A DNA stretch of 64,000 nucleotides, from the NCBI RefSeq assembly GCF_028737195.1, contig NZ_JAQZAJ010000003.1:1-64000 (forward strand), written 5' to 3'. Shown here piece after piece: positions 35,217 through 44,483 of this stretch. A program made the translations under genes and the position numbers. Within the stretch, counting starts at the first letter, position 1, and each line of letters begins with the position of its first letter. This DNA comes from Pseudovibrio exalbescens (GTDB lineage: Bacteria; Pseudomonadota; Alphaproteobacteria; Rhizobiales; Stappiaceae). The notes under the pieces were generated by a model that saw only the letters and a list, made by a program, of their open reading frames with translations, was not told where the DNA came from and did no database searches.

Positions 35217-36494
35217 CTAGTGTGGCACTTTGGGCGTGAAAATCTCCAAGGGCTGGGAAACACCTTTTACAGAATGCGGACCGAGCCCTTCCAGCTCGTA
35301 GCTCACGAGCCGGGCCACGGGTTCTGTAACCAGCAACGGTCTTTTCAAGGATTTGGTGAGACTTTCAACCCGTGAGGTGACGTTGACCGCCTTCCCGGTC
35401 ACGGTGAAATCAAGACGCTGCGGGGCACCGATGTTGCCGAAGAAAACTTCTCCCGAGTGCAGGGCAATGCCGGTGCGCAGGGGACGCCACCCCGAAATGC
35501 CGGGCAGGGCTTCCTCATCATTATTGAGGGTTTCGAGGCGCTGCAGTGCGGAGTTTGCGGCTGAAAGTGCCGCCTCTGCCGCTGCGCTGTCGGTGTCGAA
35601 CTGGTCGAAAGGAAATACGGCCAGCAGGCCATCGCCTATGTACTTCAGCACTTCTCCGCCATGGTCAATCACAGCCCCTGCGAGACACTCGAAGTATCGG
35701 TTCAGCACTCGCAGCATTTCGCTGTTTTCCAAACGGTCCGACAGATCTGTTGAGCCGCGCAGGTCTGAGGCCCAGATGATGGCGTTGATGGGCTCCCCCG
35801 AGCCGCGCTTGATGTTGCCAGCCAATACCTTCTGGCCTGCCGCCTCGCCCAGATAGGTGTTCATGACGTTTCGGGCGATGCGCTTGATGGCATGGCGGCC
35901 CACATGCAGGGCAAAAAGGTCCAAGAGGATGCGGATGGAGGCGAACTGGTCCTTGGTAAAGCCGCCTTCCTGATTGGTGGAAAAGGTGACGGTGTGGTGC
36001 AGCTTGCCACCCGTTTGCATGGGGAGCGCGGCATATTCCGTGTGCCCCAAATCCCTCAGTTCCCGCATTAACGGGCTGAGCTTATCTTCCGGTTGGTTTG
36101 GAAGGTACTGGTGAAACTCTTCGCCAAACTCAATGCAGCGATAGAGCGGGTTCTTGCGGTAGGAATCCGTTTGCAAAACAGCTTCTTCCACCTTGAACTC
36201 GTCGCAATAGCCTTCCCTGCGGTTCCAATGCCAGCCATAGGCATAAAGCTGCGGATGGAGCGTGCCCATGTGCAAGGTGGAGCGGATGATTGGAAAGCCT
36301 GCGCCCACAAGGCGATGCATGAAGGCGTTGTAAAGGTCCAGCAGGTCTTCCTCAAAGTTTGCCCCGTGCAGCAACCACCGTTTTAGGTCCAGTTCTGTGA
36401 GCGGCGTGAAGGCAGCTTCGTTGATCTGCTTGCGATGCATCACAAAAACGGAGGACGGATAGGTGTGGGTGATGCGGGTTTCTTGCTCTGTCAT
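35217..36494 (-). CDS. Class III adenylate/guanylate cyclase
   Basis: A 425-residue soluble protein. Residues 1-215 form a non-membrane sensory part with no obvious family, ending in a GAF-like stretch ('LLDLFALHVGRHAIKRIARN'). Residues 230-420 are the cyclase domain: 'IIWASDLRGSTDLSDRL' with metal ligand D244, 'VLKYIGDGLLAVFPF' with D288, and 'LRTGIALHSGEVFFGNIG'. It would make cAMP or cGMP from the nucleotide triphosphate. I used ATG 36494; a GTG at 36524 is the alternative. Confidence 0.9.
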   Translation of the reverse strand: MTEQETRITHTYPSSVFVMHRKQINEAAFTPLTELDLKRWLLHGANFEEDLLDLYNAFMHRLVGAGFPIIRSTLHMGTLHPQLYAYGWHWNRREGYCDEFKVEEAVLQTDSYRKNPLYRCIEFGEEFHQYLPNQPEDKLSPLMRELRDLGHTEYAALPMQTGGKLHHTVTFSTNQEGGFTKDQFASIRILLDLFALHVGRHAIKRIARNVMNTYLGEAAGQKVLAGNIKRGSGEPINAIIWASDLRGSTDLSDRLENSEMLRVLNRYFECLAGAVIDHGGEVLKYIGDGLLAVFPFDQFDTDSAAAEAALSAANSALQRLETLNNDEEALPGISGWRPLRTGIALHSGEVFFGNIGAPQRLDFTVTGKAVNVTSRVESLTKSLKRPLLVTEPVARLVSYELEGLGPHSVKGVSQPLEIFTPKVPH

Positions 36495-36580
36495 TGCCTG
36501 GTTCCATGAACGCGGTGAAGCCACCTTGTTATTTAGTCTTCTGGAGGCACTAAGAAAATGGGTGGCCTTGCAGAACAGTT

Positions 36581-37702
36581 TTAATCGTCGCCCACAAACT
36601 CGCCTGTAACCTTGAGGCCATCGATCTGGGTTTGGCCTTCTTCCTTGTAGATGCGGCGCGGATAGGCCCCGGCATGGGTGATGAGGTGTTCGGCGAGTTG
36701 CTCGGAGTGGGTGACAATCCAGATTTGCGCTCGCTCGGCGGCCTGCGCAATGACCTTGGCGAGTGGTTCCAGCAAGTCTGGGTGGAGGCTTGTTTCCGGT
36801 TCGTTGAGCGCCACGAAAGCAGGCAGCCGATAGGACAGCAGACCGCCAAGAAGGGCCAGATATTGAAGCGTGCCGTCCGACAGCTCTCTTGCCGGGAAGG
36901 GGCGCTGGATTTCGGGGGTCTCTAGGGAAAAGCGGCAGTCCTGACCATTGGCCTCAATAAGCAGGCGGCTACCGGGAAAGGCATCTTCCACCGCCATGTA
37001 AAGCGGGTGGGCGTCCTGCCGGATTTCCTTCAAGGTGGCGTAAACAGCTGCAAGGTCGCTGCCATTGGAGGACAAGGTGGGCGTGGTGACATTGGCGCTT
37101 GGCTGGCGCAAGGGGCTGTCCTTGTCGGTGCGGAAGCTATGGTAAAACCGCCATTCAGCCAGTGTGTGGCGAACCACATCCAGCTCCGGAAAGCGAGCGC
37201 CGTCGCGAATGTTGGCAAGGGCTGTCTCCGAGCTCAGCAGCTCGTTGTCATAGGTGACGCGCTCACCGTCGCTCGTTCGCAGGAAGACGCTTGGGCCTTT
37301 GCGCTGCATGAGGCATACAGGTCTGCGTCCCGTCAGGAGGTTCAGCTCCTCCTCCTTCACCATTGTTTCGAGGGGAAGCGCTGGATCGGAAATTGGGTTT
37401 GGAAGGCCCAGGGTGATCTTGTAGGAGAGGTCGCCCAGATCGGCGCGTAAACGGATCTGCGCCTTGTCATGAACTTTGCGGCCCCCGGCCCACATGACGC
37501 TTTCCACGCCGCCATCCTCTGACACGGCGCGGGTGATGCGACCAAGAGCAGCCTGCTGGAGAAGTTCCAGAGACTTGTAAAGATTGGTCTTTCCAGTGCC
37601 GTTCTTGCCAATGAACACGTTGAGGGCCCCCACGCGCATGAAGATGGAGCGCACTGACCGGTAGTTTTCAATGCCGATGGCGGAAACTGGAGGCATGCCC
37701 AT
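36581..37702 (-). CDS. AAA-family (RecF/OLD-like) ATPase, orphan
   Basis: An SMC/RecF-type ATPase of 373 residues. Walker A is 'GKNGTGKTNLY', the signature motif 'ELSDGTLQYLALLGG' and Walker B 'FVALNEPETSLHPDLL'. The D-loop/H-loop 'IWIVTHSEQLAEHL' follows. There is no C-terminal TOPRIM nuclease, so it is not a full OLD nuclease. Its partner and role are unknown. I started at 37702 (MGMPPVSAIGIENYRS); a frame opening at 37744 is possible but neither has a good ribosome binding site. Confidence 0.85.
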   Translation of the reverse strand: MGMPPVSAIGIENYRSVRSIFMRVGALNVFIGKNGTGKTNLYKSLELLQQAALGRITRAVSEDGGVESVMWAGGRKVHDKAQIRLRADLGDLSYKITLGLPNPISDPALPLETMVKEEELNLLTGRRPVCLMQRKGPSVFLRTSDGERVTYDNELLSSETALANIRDGARFPELDVVRHTLAEWRFYHSFRTDKDSPLRQPSANVTTPTLSSNGSDLAAVYATLKEIRQDAHPLYMAVEDAFPGSRLLIEANGQDCRFSLETPEIQRPFPARELSDGTLQYLALLGGLLSYRLPAFVALNEPETSLHPDLLEPLAKVIAQAAERAQIWIVTHSEQLAEHLITHAGAYPRRIYKEEGQTQIDGLKVTGEFVGDD

Positions 37703-37917
37703 GGAACGGATCCGCAGAAGTTGAGGACGGGAAGGGAAGAGCATACAAGCAGATGGCCACCATGCAAGGGCGAGAGACCTTCGAAAACGCTCTGTTCACG
37801 GTAAGGTCAGTCTGCAGGCATTGATTGGCGGATTTGGCGTGCTTACCTCGTAATAGTCACTAGGATTTCGTTTGGGCGGCTTCAGTGGCCGCCTGCCGTT
37901 TTCAAGAGGAGTTCGTC

Positions 37918-39327
37918 ATGAGTCTGCTGTCCACTGCTGCCGTAACCCGCACTGAAACTGACAGTTTTGGTCCTTTGGAGGTGCCAGTGGACAAGTATTG
38001 GGGCGCGCAGACAGCCCGTTCCTTGAACAACTTTCCCATTGGGATCGAAAAAATGCCGGTGCCATTGGTGCATGCGCTGGGCGTGGTGAAGCTGGCCGCC
38101 GCTGCCATCAACGAACAAGAGGGGCGGCTGGAGCCAAGGCTTGCAGGCGCGATCAAGCAGGCGGCGCAGGAAGTGGCCAGCGGGCGCTGGGACGAGCACT
38201 TTCCACTTTCCGTGTGGCAGACGGGCTCTGGAACTCAGTCCAACATGAACGCCAATGAGGTGATCGCCAACCGGGCGATTGAGATTCTCGGCGGGGAGGT
38301 TGGTTCCAAGAACCCCGTGCACCCCAACGACCATGTGAATTTGGGTCAGTCTTCAAACGACACATTTCCGACCGCCATGCACATTGCTGCGGCAGTGGAA
38401 ATCAACACCAAGCTGCTGCCTGCCCTGCGCCATTTGGAGGAGGCCCTTCAGGCCAAGGTGGAGGCGTTTGCGGACATCGTGAAGATTGGCCGGACGCACA
38501 CACAGGACGCAACCCCATTGACACTTGGGCAGGAGTTTTCCGGTTATGTGGCGCAGCTTCGCCTATCGCGCGAGCGGCTGGAGCAGGCGCTGGTGGGGCT
38601 TTATCGGCTGGCGCAAGGCGGCACTGCGGTGGGAACGGGCATCAACTCCACGCCCGAGTTTGCCGCAAGCTTTGCCGCGAAGGTCGCAGAGGTGACGGGG
38701 CTTCCCTTCAAGACGGCGGAGAACAAGTTTGAGGCGCTGGCGACCCACGACGCCCTTGTGTTTGCCCATGGTGCGCTGAACACCCTGGCGGTTTCCCTGA
38801 TGAAAATTGCCAATGACATCCGCTTTCTCGGGTCCGGTCCGCGTTCCGGCTTGGGCGAGATTTCTCTGCCTGAAAACGAACCGGGGTCGTCCATCATGCC
38901 CGGCAAGGTGAACCCCACTCAGGCGGAGGCACTGACCATGGTCTGCGCCAAGGTGATGGGCAATGAGACCACGGTGACGGTGGCCGGTGCGACCGGGCAT
39001 TTTGAACTTAACGTGTTCAAGCCGGTGATTGCGGAGAGCGTGCTGCAATCCATTCAGCTGATGAGTGATGCCATGGTGAGCTTTGCCGACCGCTGTGTGG
39101 TGGGCATCAAGGCCAACAAGGACCGCATCGAGGAGCTGGTGGAACGCTCGCTCATGCTGGTGACGGCGCTTGCGCCCAAGATCGGCTATGACAAGGCAAC
39201 CGAAATCGCCAAGGCCGCGCACAAGAACCACACCACCTTGCGTGAGGAGGCCCTGCGGCTTGGCTATGTGACAGCGGATGAGTTTGACCTGATCGTTCGT
39301 CCGGAACTGATGGTGATGCCGAGATAG
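37918..39327 (+). CDS. fumC: Class II fumarate hydratase FumC
   Basis: FumC interconverts fumarate and malate in the TCA cycle without an iron-sulfur cluster. The 469-residue product has '[18 protein letters not shown]' (about residues 103-120), '[10 protein letters not shown]' and the signature '[16 protein letters not shown]'. GAGGAG precedes ATG 37918, so I rejected the longer frame from 37885. It is monocistronic; the tandem repeat array follows it. Confidence 0.98.
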   Translation: MSLLSTAAVTRTETDSFGPLEVPVDKYWGAQTARSLNNFPIGIEKMPVPLVHALGVVKLAAAAINEQEGRLEPRLAGAIKQAAQEVASGRWDEHFPLSVWQTGSGTQSNMNANEVIANRAIEILGGEVGSKNPVHPNDHVNLGQSSNDTFPTAMHIAAAVEINTKLLPALRHLEEALQAKVEAFADIVKIGRTHTQDATPLTLGQEFSGYVAQLRLSRERLEQALVGLYRLAQGGTAVGTGINSTPEFAASFAAKVAEVTGLPFKTAENKFEALATHDALVFAHGALNTLAVSLMKIANDIRFLGSGPRSGLGEISLPENEPGSSIMPGKVNPTQAEALTMVCAKVMGNETTVTVAGATGHFELNVFKPVIAESVLQSIQLMSDAMVSFADRCVVGIKANKDRIEELVERSLMLVTALAPKIGYDKATEIAKAAHKNHTTLREEALRLGYVTADEFDLIVRPELMVMPR

Positions 39328-39363
39328 GCCCTATGGTCGGCGTTCAATGCGGGACAGGGGCAC

Positions 39364-39845
39364 GCTGGTGCGTGCCCGTTTTGCGCTGGATCCCGGATCT
39401 GCGTTTTGCTTTCGCGTCACTTGTCCGGGATGACGCGAGTGGGGTGAGAACTTCTCAACACCATCCGCAGCTGTAGGGGAGGGTCAGGCGCCGGTTTCGC
39501 GGTGGTCACCTTGCAGGTGCGTGCTCCTTTTGCGCTGGATCCCGGATCTGCGTTTCGCTTTCGCGTCACTTGTCCGGGATGACGCGAGTGGGTGGGAACT
39601 TCTAAACACCATCCGCGGCTGTAGGGGGGGGTGGTCGCAGGTTTCGCGGTGGTCACCTTGCAGGTGCGTGCCCGTTTTGCGCTGGATCCCGGATCTGCGT
39701 TTCGCTTTCGCGCCACTTGTCCGGGATGACGCGAGTGGGTGGGAATTTCTCAATACCACCCGCAGCTGTAGGGAAGGTCAGGCGCCGGTTTGGCGGTGGT
39801 CACCTTGCAGATGCGTGCTCTCAACGTCGCTGGGATGACGAGAGG
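39364..39845. repeat. Tandem array of about 147-149 bp repeats (three units plus a partial)
   Basis: Units begin at 39379, 39528 and 39675 with TTTTGCGCTGGATCCCGGAT; the spacings are 149 and 147 bp. Each carries TCCCGGATCTGCG and CACTTGTCCGGGATGACGCG, whose TCCCGGA/TCCGGGA arms pair as a hairpin. Each also carries GGTGGTCACCTTGCAGGTGC. Copies differ by scattered point changes and small indels. The fourth copy is truncated at about 39845. The core resembles the dispersed CCGGGATGACG repeats familiar in alphaproteobacterial intergenic regions. Confidence 0.85.
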
Positions 39846-39858
39846 GGGGTGAGGTGGC

Positions 39859-40770
39859 TTAGGGCCACTTCACTACTGGAGGCATGGAGGAGAGGATGGA
39901 GGCAACGTTGCCGCCGGTCTTCAGCCCGAAGATGGTGCCGCGGTCGTACAGCAAGTTGTATTCTACATACCTGCCGCGACGAACGAGCTGCTCCTCACGC
40001 TGCGCCTCGGTCCATGGCTTGAGGTAGTTCGCACGCACAAGCTTCGGGTAGATCTCAAGGAAGTTGCGGCCAACGGACTTGGTAAAGGCAAGGTCCGCAT
40101 CCCAGTCGCCGGTGTTGTGGTAGTCGTAGAAGATGCCGCCGATACCGCGCGGTTCGTTGCGGTGCTTGAGGTAGAAGTAGTCGTCGCACCACTTCTTGTA
40201 ATGCTCGTAGTCGGCACCGTTGTGGCCGTGACACGCCGCCTTCATGGCCTCATGGAAGGCGATGGTGTCCGGGTCTTCCTGGGTGCGTCGGGCATCGAGA
40301 ACCGGGGTCAGGTCAGCGCCGCCACCAAACCACTGGCGTGTGGTGACCACCATGCGGGTGTTCATATGCACCGCTGGCACATTTGGATTGTGCATATGAG
40401 CAATGAGGGAAATGCCGGAGGCCCAGAAACGCGGGTCTTTATTGGCTCCGGGGATCTGGCCGCGAAATTCCGGCGAGAACTCCCCGTGCACCGCTGACAC
40501 GTGGACGCCCACCTTCTCGAAGACGCGGCCCTTCATCATGGACATGACGCCGCCGCCGCCCTTGGCTCCGGTATGATCGGTGCGCTCCCATGGTGTGCGC
40601 TCGAAACGCCCGGCAGGCTGATCGCTCAAGGGGCCGTTCTCAACGGCAATGTCGTCCTCCAGGTTCTCGAAGGCAGCGCAGATCTGATCGCGCAGCTCGG
40701 AGAACCAGCGGGTGGCGGTTTCCTTTTTCTCTTCGATGTTGGAGGGGATCGGTCCGCCGCGCTCACTCAT
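39859..40770 (-). CDS. hemF: Oxygen-dependent coproporphyrinogen III oxidase HemF
   Basis: HemF performs aerobic oxidative decarboxylation of coproporphyrinogen III to protoporphyrinogen IX in haem synthesis. The 303-residue product includes '[20 protein letters not shown]', '[20 protein letters not shown]', '[12 protein letters not shown]' and '[10 protein letters not shown]'. ATG 40770 has GGAG at good spacing; an upstream in-frame start at 40788 does not. The repeat array lies behind its stop. Confidence 0.97.
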   Translation of the reverse strand: MSERGGPIPSNIEEKKETATRWFSELRDQICAAFENLEDDIAVENGPLSDQPAGRFERTPWERTDHTGAKGGGGVMSMMKGRVFEKVGVHVSAVHGEFSPEFRGQIPGANKDPRFWASGISLIAHMHNPNVPAVHMNTRMVVTTRQWFGGGADLTPVLDARRTQEDPDTIAFHEAMKAACHGHNGADYEHYKKWCDDYFYLKHRNEPRGIGGIFYDYHNTGDWDADLAFTKSVGRNFLEIYPKLVRANYLKPWTEAQREEQLVRRGRYVEYNLLYDRGTIFGLKTGGNVASILSSMPPVVKWP

Positions 40771-40857
40771 GACATGCTCCAAAAACATTTGGTTTATTTA
40801 GAATTGTTCTCAACTAGGTGAAAATGCGGGTTGGTTCAAGCAGTAGTTTGGCCGCAG

Positions 40858-41316
40858 TCACGCAAAGCCATCCGTCTGGCGCAGGGCTTCGCCCAGAACC
40901 ATGCCCGCTGAGATCGCCATGTTGAGGGAGCGCATGCCGTTCTTCATTGGGATGAGCAGACGATGGTCTGCGGCATGGTGCACATCTTCTGGCACACCCG
41001 AACTCTCCCGCCCCATGAGCAGAATGTCGCCGGGTTGGAAGGTGAACGTCGTGTAGGGCTCGGCTGCCTTCGTGCTCATGAGAACAAGGCGTCGCCCTTC
41101 TTGCTGCTGCCAGGCGCGGAAAGCATCCCAGCTGATATGGCGTTGCAGCTTGGCGCGCTCGATGTAGTCCATGCCTGCGCGTTTCAAAGCGTGATCGGAG
41201 AGGGGAAACCCCGCGGGTTCAATCAGGTGCAGTTGCACGTCCATGCAGGCAGCGAGGCGGAGCAGGGTGCCTGTGTTTTGGGGAATGTCGGGCTGGTATA
41301 GCGCAATGTCTGGCAT
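40858..41316 (-). CDS. trmL: tRNA (cytidine(34)-2'-O)-methyltransferase TrmL
   Basis: A small SPOUT methyltransferase (152 residues) that methylates the wobble ribose of tRNA-Leu. Motifs: 'LYQPDIPQNTGTLLRLAAC' at the N-terminus, 'LLMGRESSGVPEDVH' and the knotted C-terminal 'LLIPMKNGMRSLNMAISAGM'. It is on the same strand as hemF, 87 bp upstream of it, and the two may form an operon. Confidence 0.97.
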   Translation of the reverse strand: MPDIALYQPDIPQNTGTLLRLAACMDVQLHLIEPAGFPLSDHALKRAGMDYIERAKLQRHISWDAFRAWQQQEGRRLVLMSTKAAEPYTTFTFQPGDILLMGRESSGVPEDVHHAADHRLLIPMKNGMRSLNMAISAGMVLGEALRQTDGFA

Positions 41317-41464
41317 GACGGCTCGCTGGACAAGATTTTCGTTTCTGGTTGGCGATCATGATAGCGGTGGGTCCCTGCCGACATAAGGGCCGTTCACGGG
41401 AAAGCTGTTGACTGGTTTTGAGGGGCAGAGACGAAGGTGTGTTGCGAACAGGGAACACTCATAT

Positions 41465-41480
41465 GTTGCAATTTTGCAAC
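41465..41480. promoter_or_regulatory. Palindrome GTTGCAA-TT-TTGCAAC
   Basis: A perfect 7-bp inverted repeat with a 2-bp spacer, about 150 bp upstream of trmL and 177 bp upstream of the short-ORF start. Shape and AT-rich centre suit a dimeric regulator. The regulator is unknown. Confidence 0.5.
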
Positions 41481-41528
41481 GCGCCTGATTTTGTTCGTTT
41501 TTCCGCTGCGTCAGCACTGGCCAGTTCT

Positions 41529-41636
41529 CGGGGAATTGTTTAGGAACAACCCCGTAGCGGACAACGGCTTCGAATCTCTAGCGTATCGCAGAGGATTGGG
41601 CCTCACTGCCGGCGCCCTGCCGGTAAAACTGAGTGA
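41529..41636 (+). ncRNA. Candidate structured RNA/leader
   Basis: Three foldable hairpins in about 110 nt: CGGGG-(AA)-TTGTT-TAGG-AACAA-CCCCG at 41529-41554; AATCTCT..AGAGGATT near 41573-41597; and TCACT (41603-41607) closing with AGTGA (41632-41636) around GCCGG-CGCCCTG-CCGGT. It matches no riboswitch I know. It precedes a ribosome binding site and a 26-codon ORF. Prediction by eye only. Confidence 0.35.
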
Positions 41637-41656
41637 TTAGTAAGGGGAGACAATAC

Positions 41657-41737
41657 ATGACAGATACTATTGTACATGTGCTGGGCCACGTTTCCTCTGG
41701 CGCGACTTGCCCTGTCGGGGCGCTGACACGCGCTTAA
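41657..41737 (+). CDS. Possible 26-residue leader peptide
   Basis: ATG with AAGGGGAGA 6-7 bp upstream, one of the strongest ribosome binding sites in the region, encodes MTDTIVHVLGHVSSGATCPV then GALTRA and a TAA stop. It has one cysteine and two histidines. It follows a hairpin-rich region and lies 120 bp before the small membrane protein gene. It may be a regulatory leader or a small functional peptide. I do not recognise it. Confidence 0.45.
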   Translation: MTDTIVHVLGHVSSGATCPVGALTRA

Positions 41738-41857
41738 GCCCACCCACTCGCTCTAAACAGCTTCACAATCTCACTACATCTATCGGGTAGAGGCAGATAG
41801 CTTCCCTTTATGGGAGAGGTGTCGCTGTTCTCTGCCCGCCTCGAAAGAGACAGAACC

Positions 41858-42241
41858 ATGATTACTAGCGTGCTTTTGGCGCACTTGGCGTCAAGGGCTG
41901 ATCCGCTGCTCAATAAAGAGCCGCGGTACGGCCTCCGCTTCTCTGAAGAAGAAGCATTTAAACAACCCAGTTTGTTCAACAGAGGGATTGCTTTTCTTGG
42001 CATGACTGTTGGCGTTGCTCTGCTTGCCTTTCTGCCGGCACTCTTGGCCGTCTTTTTTGGGCTCGACAGTGCGGAGCGCAACGGCCAGGTCATGACAGGT
42101 GAGCAAATCAGGTCCAGTATGGTGGATAGCCTGTTAGGCGCTGTCGTCGTCGGGCTTGGTATCAGCAGCTTCGTCTGGGCCTTGGCGCAAGGCCCAAATC
42201 CCTCTCGGGACAAATATGAGAGCGATGAGCGGATGCGGTAA
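41858..42241 (+). CDS. Small two-helix membrane protein
   Basis: This 127-residue protein has a polar N-terminus ('HLASRADPLLNKEPRYGLRF') and two hydrophobic helices (about 42-68 and 95-115) with a short charged loop between. ATG 41858 follows AAAGAGACAG; an earlier ATG at 41810 has no ribosome binding site. It lies 56 bp before the ABC exporter gene, possibly as a co-expressed partner. Family not recognised. Confidence 0.7.
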   Translation: MITSVLLAHLASRADPLLNKEPRYGLRFSEEEAFKQPSLFNRGIAFLGMTVGVALLAFLPALLAVFFGLDSAERNGQVMTGEQIRSSMVDSLLGAVVVGLGISSFVWALAQGPNPSRDKYESDERMR

Positions 42242-42297
42242 CGCATCTGCTCAAGTCCAGCCGGAAGGCTTTAGAATAAGACTTTAAGGAAGCCTCG

Positions 42298-44136
42298 ATG
42301 TTCTCTCGATTTGAAGGGTTAGTGGACCCGTTCAATACTTCAGAAGTGAAGACGCCCCCTTCCACTTTTTGGGCGTTCATATGGTACTACACGAAGCCGT
42401 TTGCCCCTCTGTTGGCACTGGCTTCGTTCTTTGGGGCTTGTATTGCCGTTCTTGAAGTAACGATTTTCACGTTTCTTGGAGATCTGGTGAACTGGATTGG
42501 AACGGAGGACCCGTCCACCTTCTTCCAGAACAACTGGCCGCACCTGCTCTGGATGGGCTTTGTCGTGCTTTTGATCATGCCCGTGGTTGAGGCCATCTGG
42601 CAGCTGGTGTTCCATCAGGGCATCGTGGGGAACTTCCCCATGCTGATCCGCTGGCAGGGGCACCGCTATCTGCTGCGCCAAAGCCTGCCGTTTTTTCAGA
42701 ACGACTTCGCCGGACGTGTTGCCAACAAGTTGATGCAGAGCGCGTTGGCAGTGCGCGAAGTGGTGACCCGGATTGCCGACATCTTCGTCTACGTGGTGGT
42801 CTATCTGACGGCGGCGGTGTTTGTGTTGGCATCAGCTGACTGGAAACTGGCTTTGCCGTTGGTGTTCTGGCTGCTTGCCTATCTGGGTGTGCTTTACTAC
42901 TTCGTGCCGAAGCTGAAGGACATCTCGCGGCAGCAGGCTGATGCGCGTTCGGTGATGACAGGTCATGTGGTGGATGCCTATACAAACATCTCCACCGTGA
43001 AGCTGTTCTCCCATGCGGAGCGTGAAGAGGACTATGCCAAGGCCTCCATGAAGGACTTCATGGATCCTGTTCATCGGCAGATGCGCAATGTAACCCTGCT
43101 CAACATCGCCCTGACCAGCATCAACATGCTGCTTCTGTTCGCGGTTGGGGCCACATCCATTGGCCTTTGGAGCTATGCCCTTGTAACAACAGGAGATATC
43201 GCCATCGCGATTGGTCTGGTGCTACGTTTGCAGGGCATGTCTCAGTGGATCCTTTGGGAAGTGGCGGGTCTGTTTGAAAACGTTGGTACTGTTCAAGACG
43301 GTATGGCGACCCTGTCCAAGCCGCGTGAAGTTGTTGATGTGAAAGATGCCAAGGACCTTGTGGTTCAGGATGCTGGGATCGAGTTCCAGAACGTGCGCTT
43401 CCACTATGGCAAGGAAAAGGGCGTGCTGGAAAATCTGTCGCTCTCCATCAAGCCGGGCGAGAAAATCGGTCTGGTGGGGCGTTCCGGAGCAGGTAAGTCG
43501 ACCTTGATGAACCTGCTGCTGCGGTTCCATGATCTGGAAGGCGGCAAGATTACCATCGACGGGCAGGACATCTCGCAGGTCCGGCAGGAAAGTCTGCGTC
43601 AGGCGATCGGTGTGGTTTCGCAAGATACCTCGCTGTTGCACCGGACAATTCTGGAGAACATCACCTACGGCAAGGAAGGTGCGTCTCTGGAAGAAGCGAC
43701 GGAGGCCGCTCGCAGAGCGCATGCACTGGAGTTCATTCAGGAGCTGCGCGACAAGGAAGGCCGAGCCGCCTTTGATACGCTCGTAGGTGAGCGTGGCGTG
43801 AAGCTCTCAGGAGGCCAGCGCCAGCGTGTCGCCATTGCGCGTGTGCTGTTGAAGGATGCGCCGATCCTTGTTCTTGATGAGGCCACCTCAGCTTTGGACT
43901 CTGAGGTCGAGGCGGCCATTCAGGAGAGCCTGTTCGAGCTGATGCAGGGAAAGACCGTAATTGCTATTGCGCACCGGTTATCTACGATTGCTGCGATGGA
44001 TCGACTGATTGTGATGGATCAGGGAAAAATCGTAGAAATGGGGCCGCACGAGGAGCTTTTGGAGGCTGGAGGCATCTATTCCAACCTTTGGCAGCGTCAA
44101 TCTGGTGGTTTTTTGTCGCAGATTGCGGCGCAATAA
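42298..44136 (+). CDS. ABC exporter (fused membrane and ATPase domains)
   Basis: A 612-residue half-transporter of the MsbA/multidrug type. The membrane domain spans about 25-335 with six helices. The ATPase has Walker A 'GRSGAGKSTL' (about 395), signature 'LSGGQRQRVAIARVLL' (about 502), Walker B 'ILVLDEATSALD' (about 522) and the H-loop 'AIAHRLSTI'. It would work as a homodimer or with a partner. The cargo is unknown. Confidence 0.94.
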   Translation: MFSRFEGLVDPFNTSEVKTPPSTFWAFIWYYTKPFAPLLALASFFGACIAVLEVTIFTFLGDLVNWIGTEDPSTFFQNNWPHLLWMGFVVLLIMPVVEAIWQLVFHQGIVGNFPMLIRWQGHRYLLRQSLPFFQNDFAGRVANKLMQSALAVREVVTRIADIFVYVVVYLTAAVFVLASADWKLALPLVFWLLAYLGVLYYFVPKLKDISRQQADARSVMTGHVVDAYTNISTVKLFSHAEREEDYAKASMKDFMDPVHRQMRNVTLLNIALTSINMLLLFAVGATSIGLWSYALVTTGDIAIAIGLVLRLQGMSQWILWEVAGLFENVGTVQDGMATLSKPREVVDVKDAKDLVVQDAGIEFQNVRFHYGKEKGVLENLSLSIKPGEKIGLVGRSGAGKSTLMNLLLRFHDLEGGKITIDGQDISQVRQESLRQAIGVVSQDTSLLHRTILENITYGKEGASLEEATEAARRAHALEFIQELRDKEGRAAFDTLVGERGVKLSGGQRQRVAIARVLLKDAPILVLDEATSALDSEVEAAIQESLFELMQGKTVIAIAHRLSTIAAMDRLIVMDQGKIVEMGPHEELLEAGGIYSNLWQRQSGGFLSQIAAQ

Positions 44137-44483
44137 CTGCGAGTCAGAATGAATCAACCTATAGCCGTCGCAGAAAAAACTGCGGCGGCTTGCCCTAGGG
44201 GCGCTTGAAAATGCACGACTTTCTTACTAGGTAATTGGTCGTTGGAAGTGTTCTAATCCACCGAATTGCGTAATTTTCCCAATTTTGATGCGACAATAAG
44301 TCCACTTTTCGCCGTGGTCGCTGGACAAGTGCGCGCGTTAATGTCAGATAAACCACGCTAATATAATTGCGTATTTCGCGCATGGGCGCCTACAGCTAAT
44401 TCACGGTCGATTTACATCGAAAAACATCGAGTGAGGGCTTGGTGGGGCGTTGAGAATTTAACCTGTTTCGAGAGGACGCGACC
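44137..44483. other. Intergenic region before petABC
   Basis: 347 bp. AGCCGTCGCAG-AAAAAA-CTGCGGCGGCT (44163-44190) is an 11-bp hairpin behind the ABC gene without a T tract. A TATAAT -10 box at 44362-44367 is the best candidate petA promoter, with only a weak -35. A CTAGGTAA octamer is at 44227-44234. Confidence 0.5.

Larger units (their letters stand above)
41317..41857. other. Long leader region with palindrome, hairpins and a short ORF
   Basis: 540 bp divergent from trmL. It contains a 7-2-7 palindrome at 41465-41480, a series of predicted hairpins at 41529-41636, and a 26-codon ORF with a strong ribosome binding site (41657-41737). A 67-codon GTG-started frame (41437-41640) also spans the hairpins, so part of this may be coding instead. 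Confidence 0.5.

Noticed and set aside
36581-37702. AAA ATPase as an OLD-family defence nuclease
   Set aside because: No TOPRIM nuclease domain follows the ATPase domain, so the nuclease reading is not supported.
39417-39759. Overlapping minus-strand frames in the repeat array
   Set aside because: They are translations of the repeated DNA in two frames and show no independent protein signature.
39364-39845. Repeat array considered as CRISPR
   Set aside because: Units are about 148 bp and nearly identical throughout, with no short repeat/unique spacer alternation and no cas genes.
41437-41640. 67-codon plus-strand frame before the 26-codon ORF
   Set aside because: GTG start without ribosome binding site, several rare codons and an overlap with the predicted hairpins; kept only as an alternative reading of that region.
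44163-44190. 11-bp hairpin after the ABC exporter gene as a terminator
   Set aside because: No T tract follows on either strand; listed only as a hairpin in the intergenic note.
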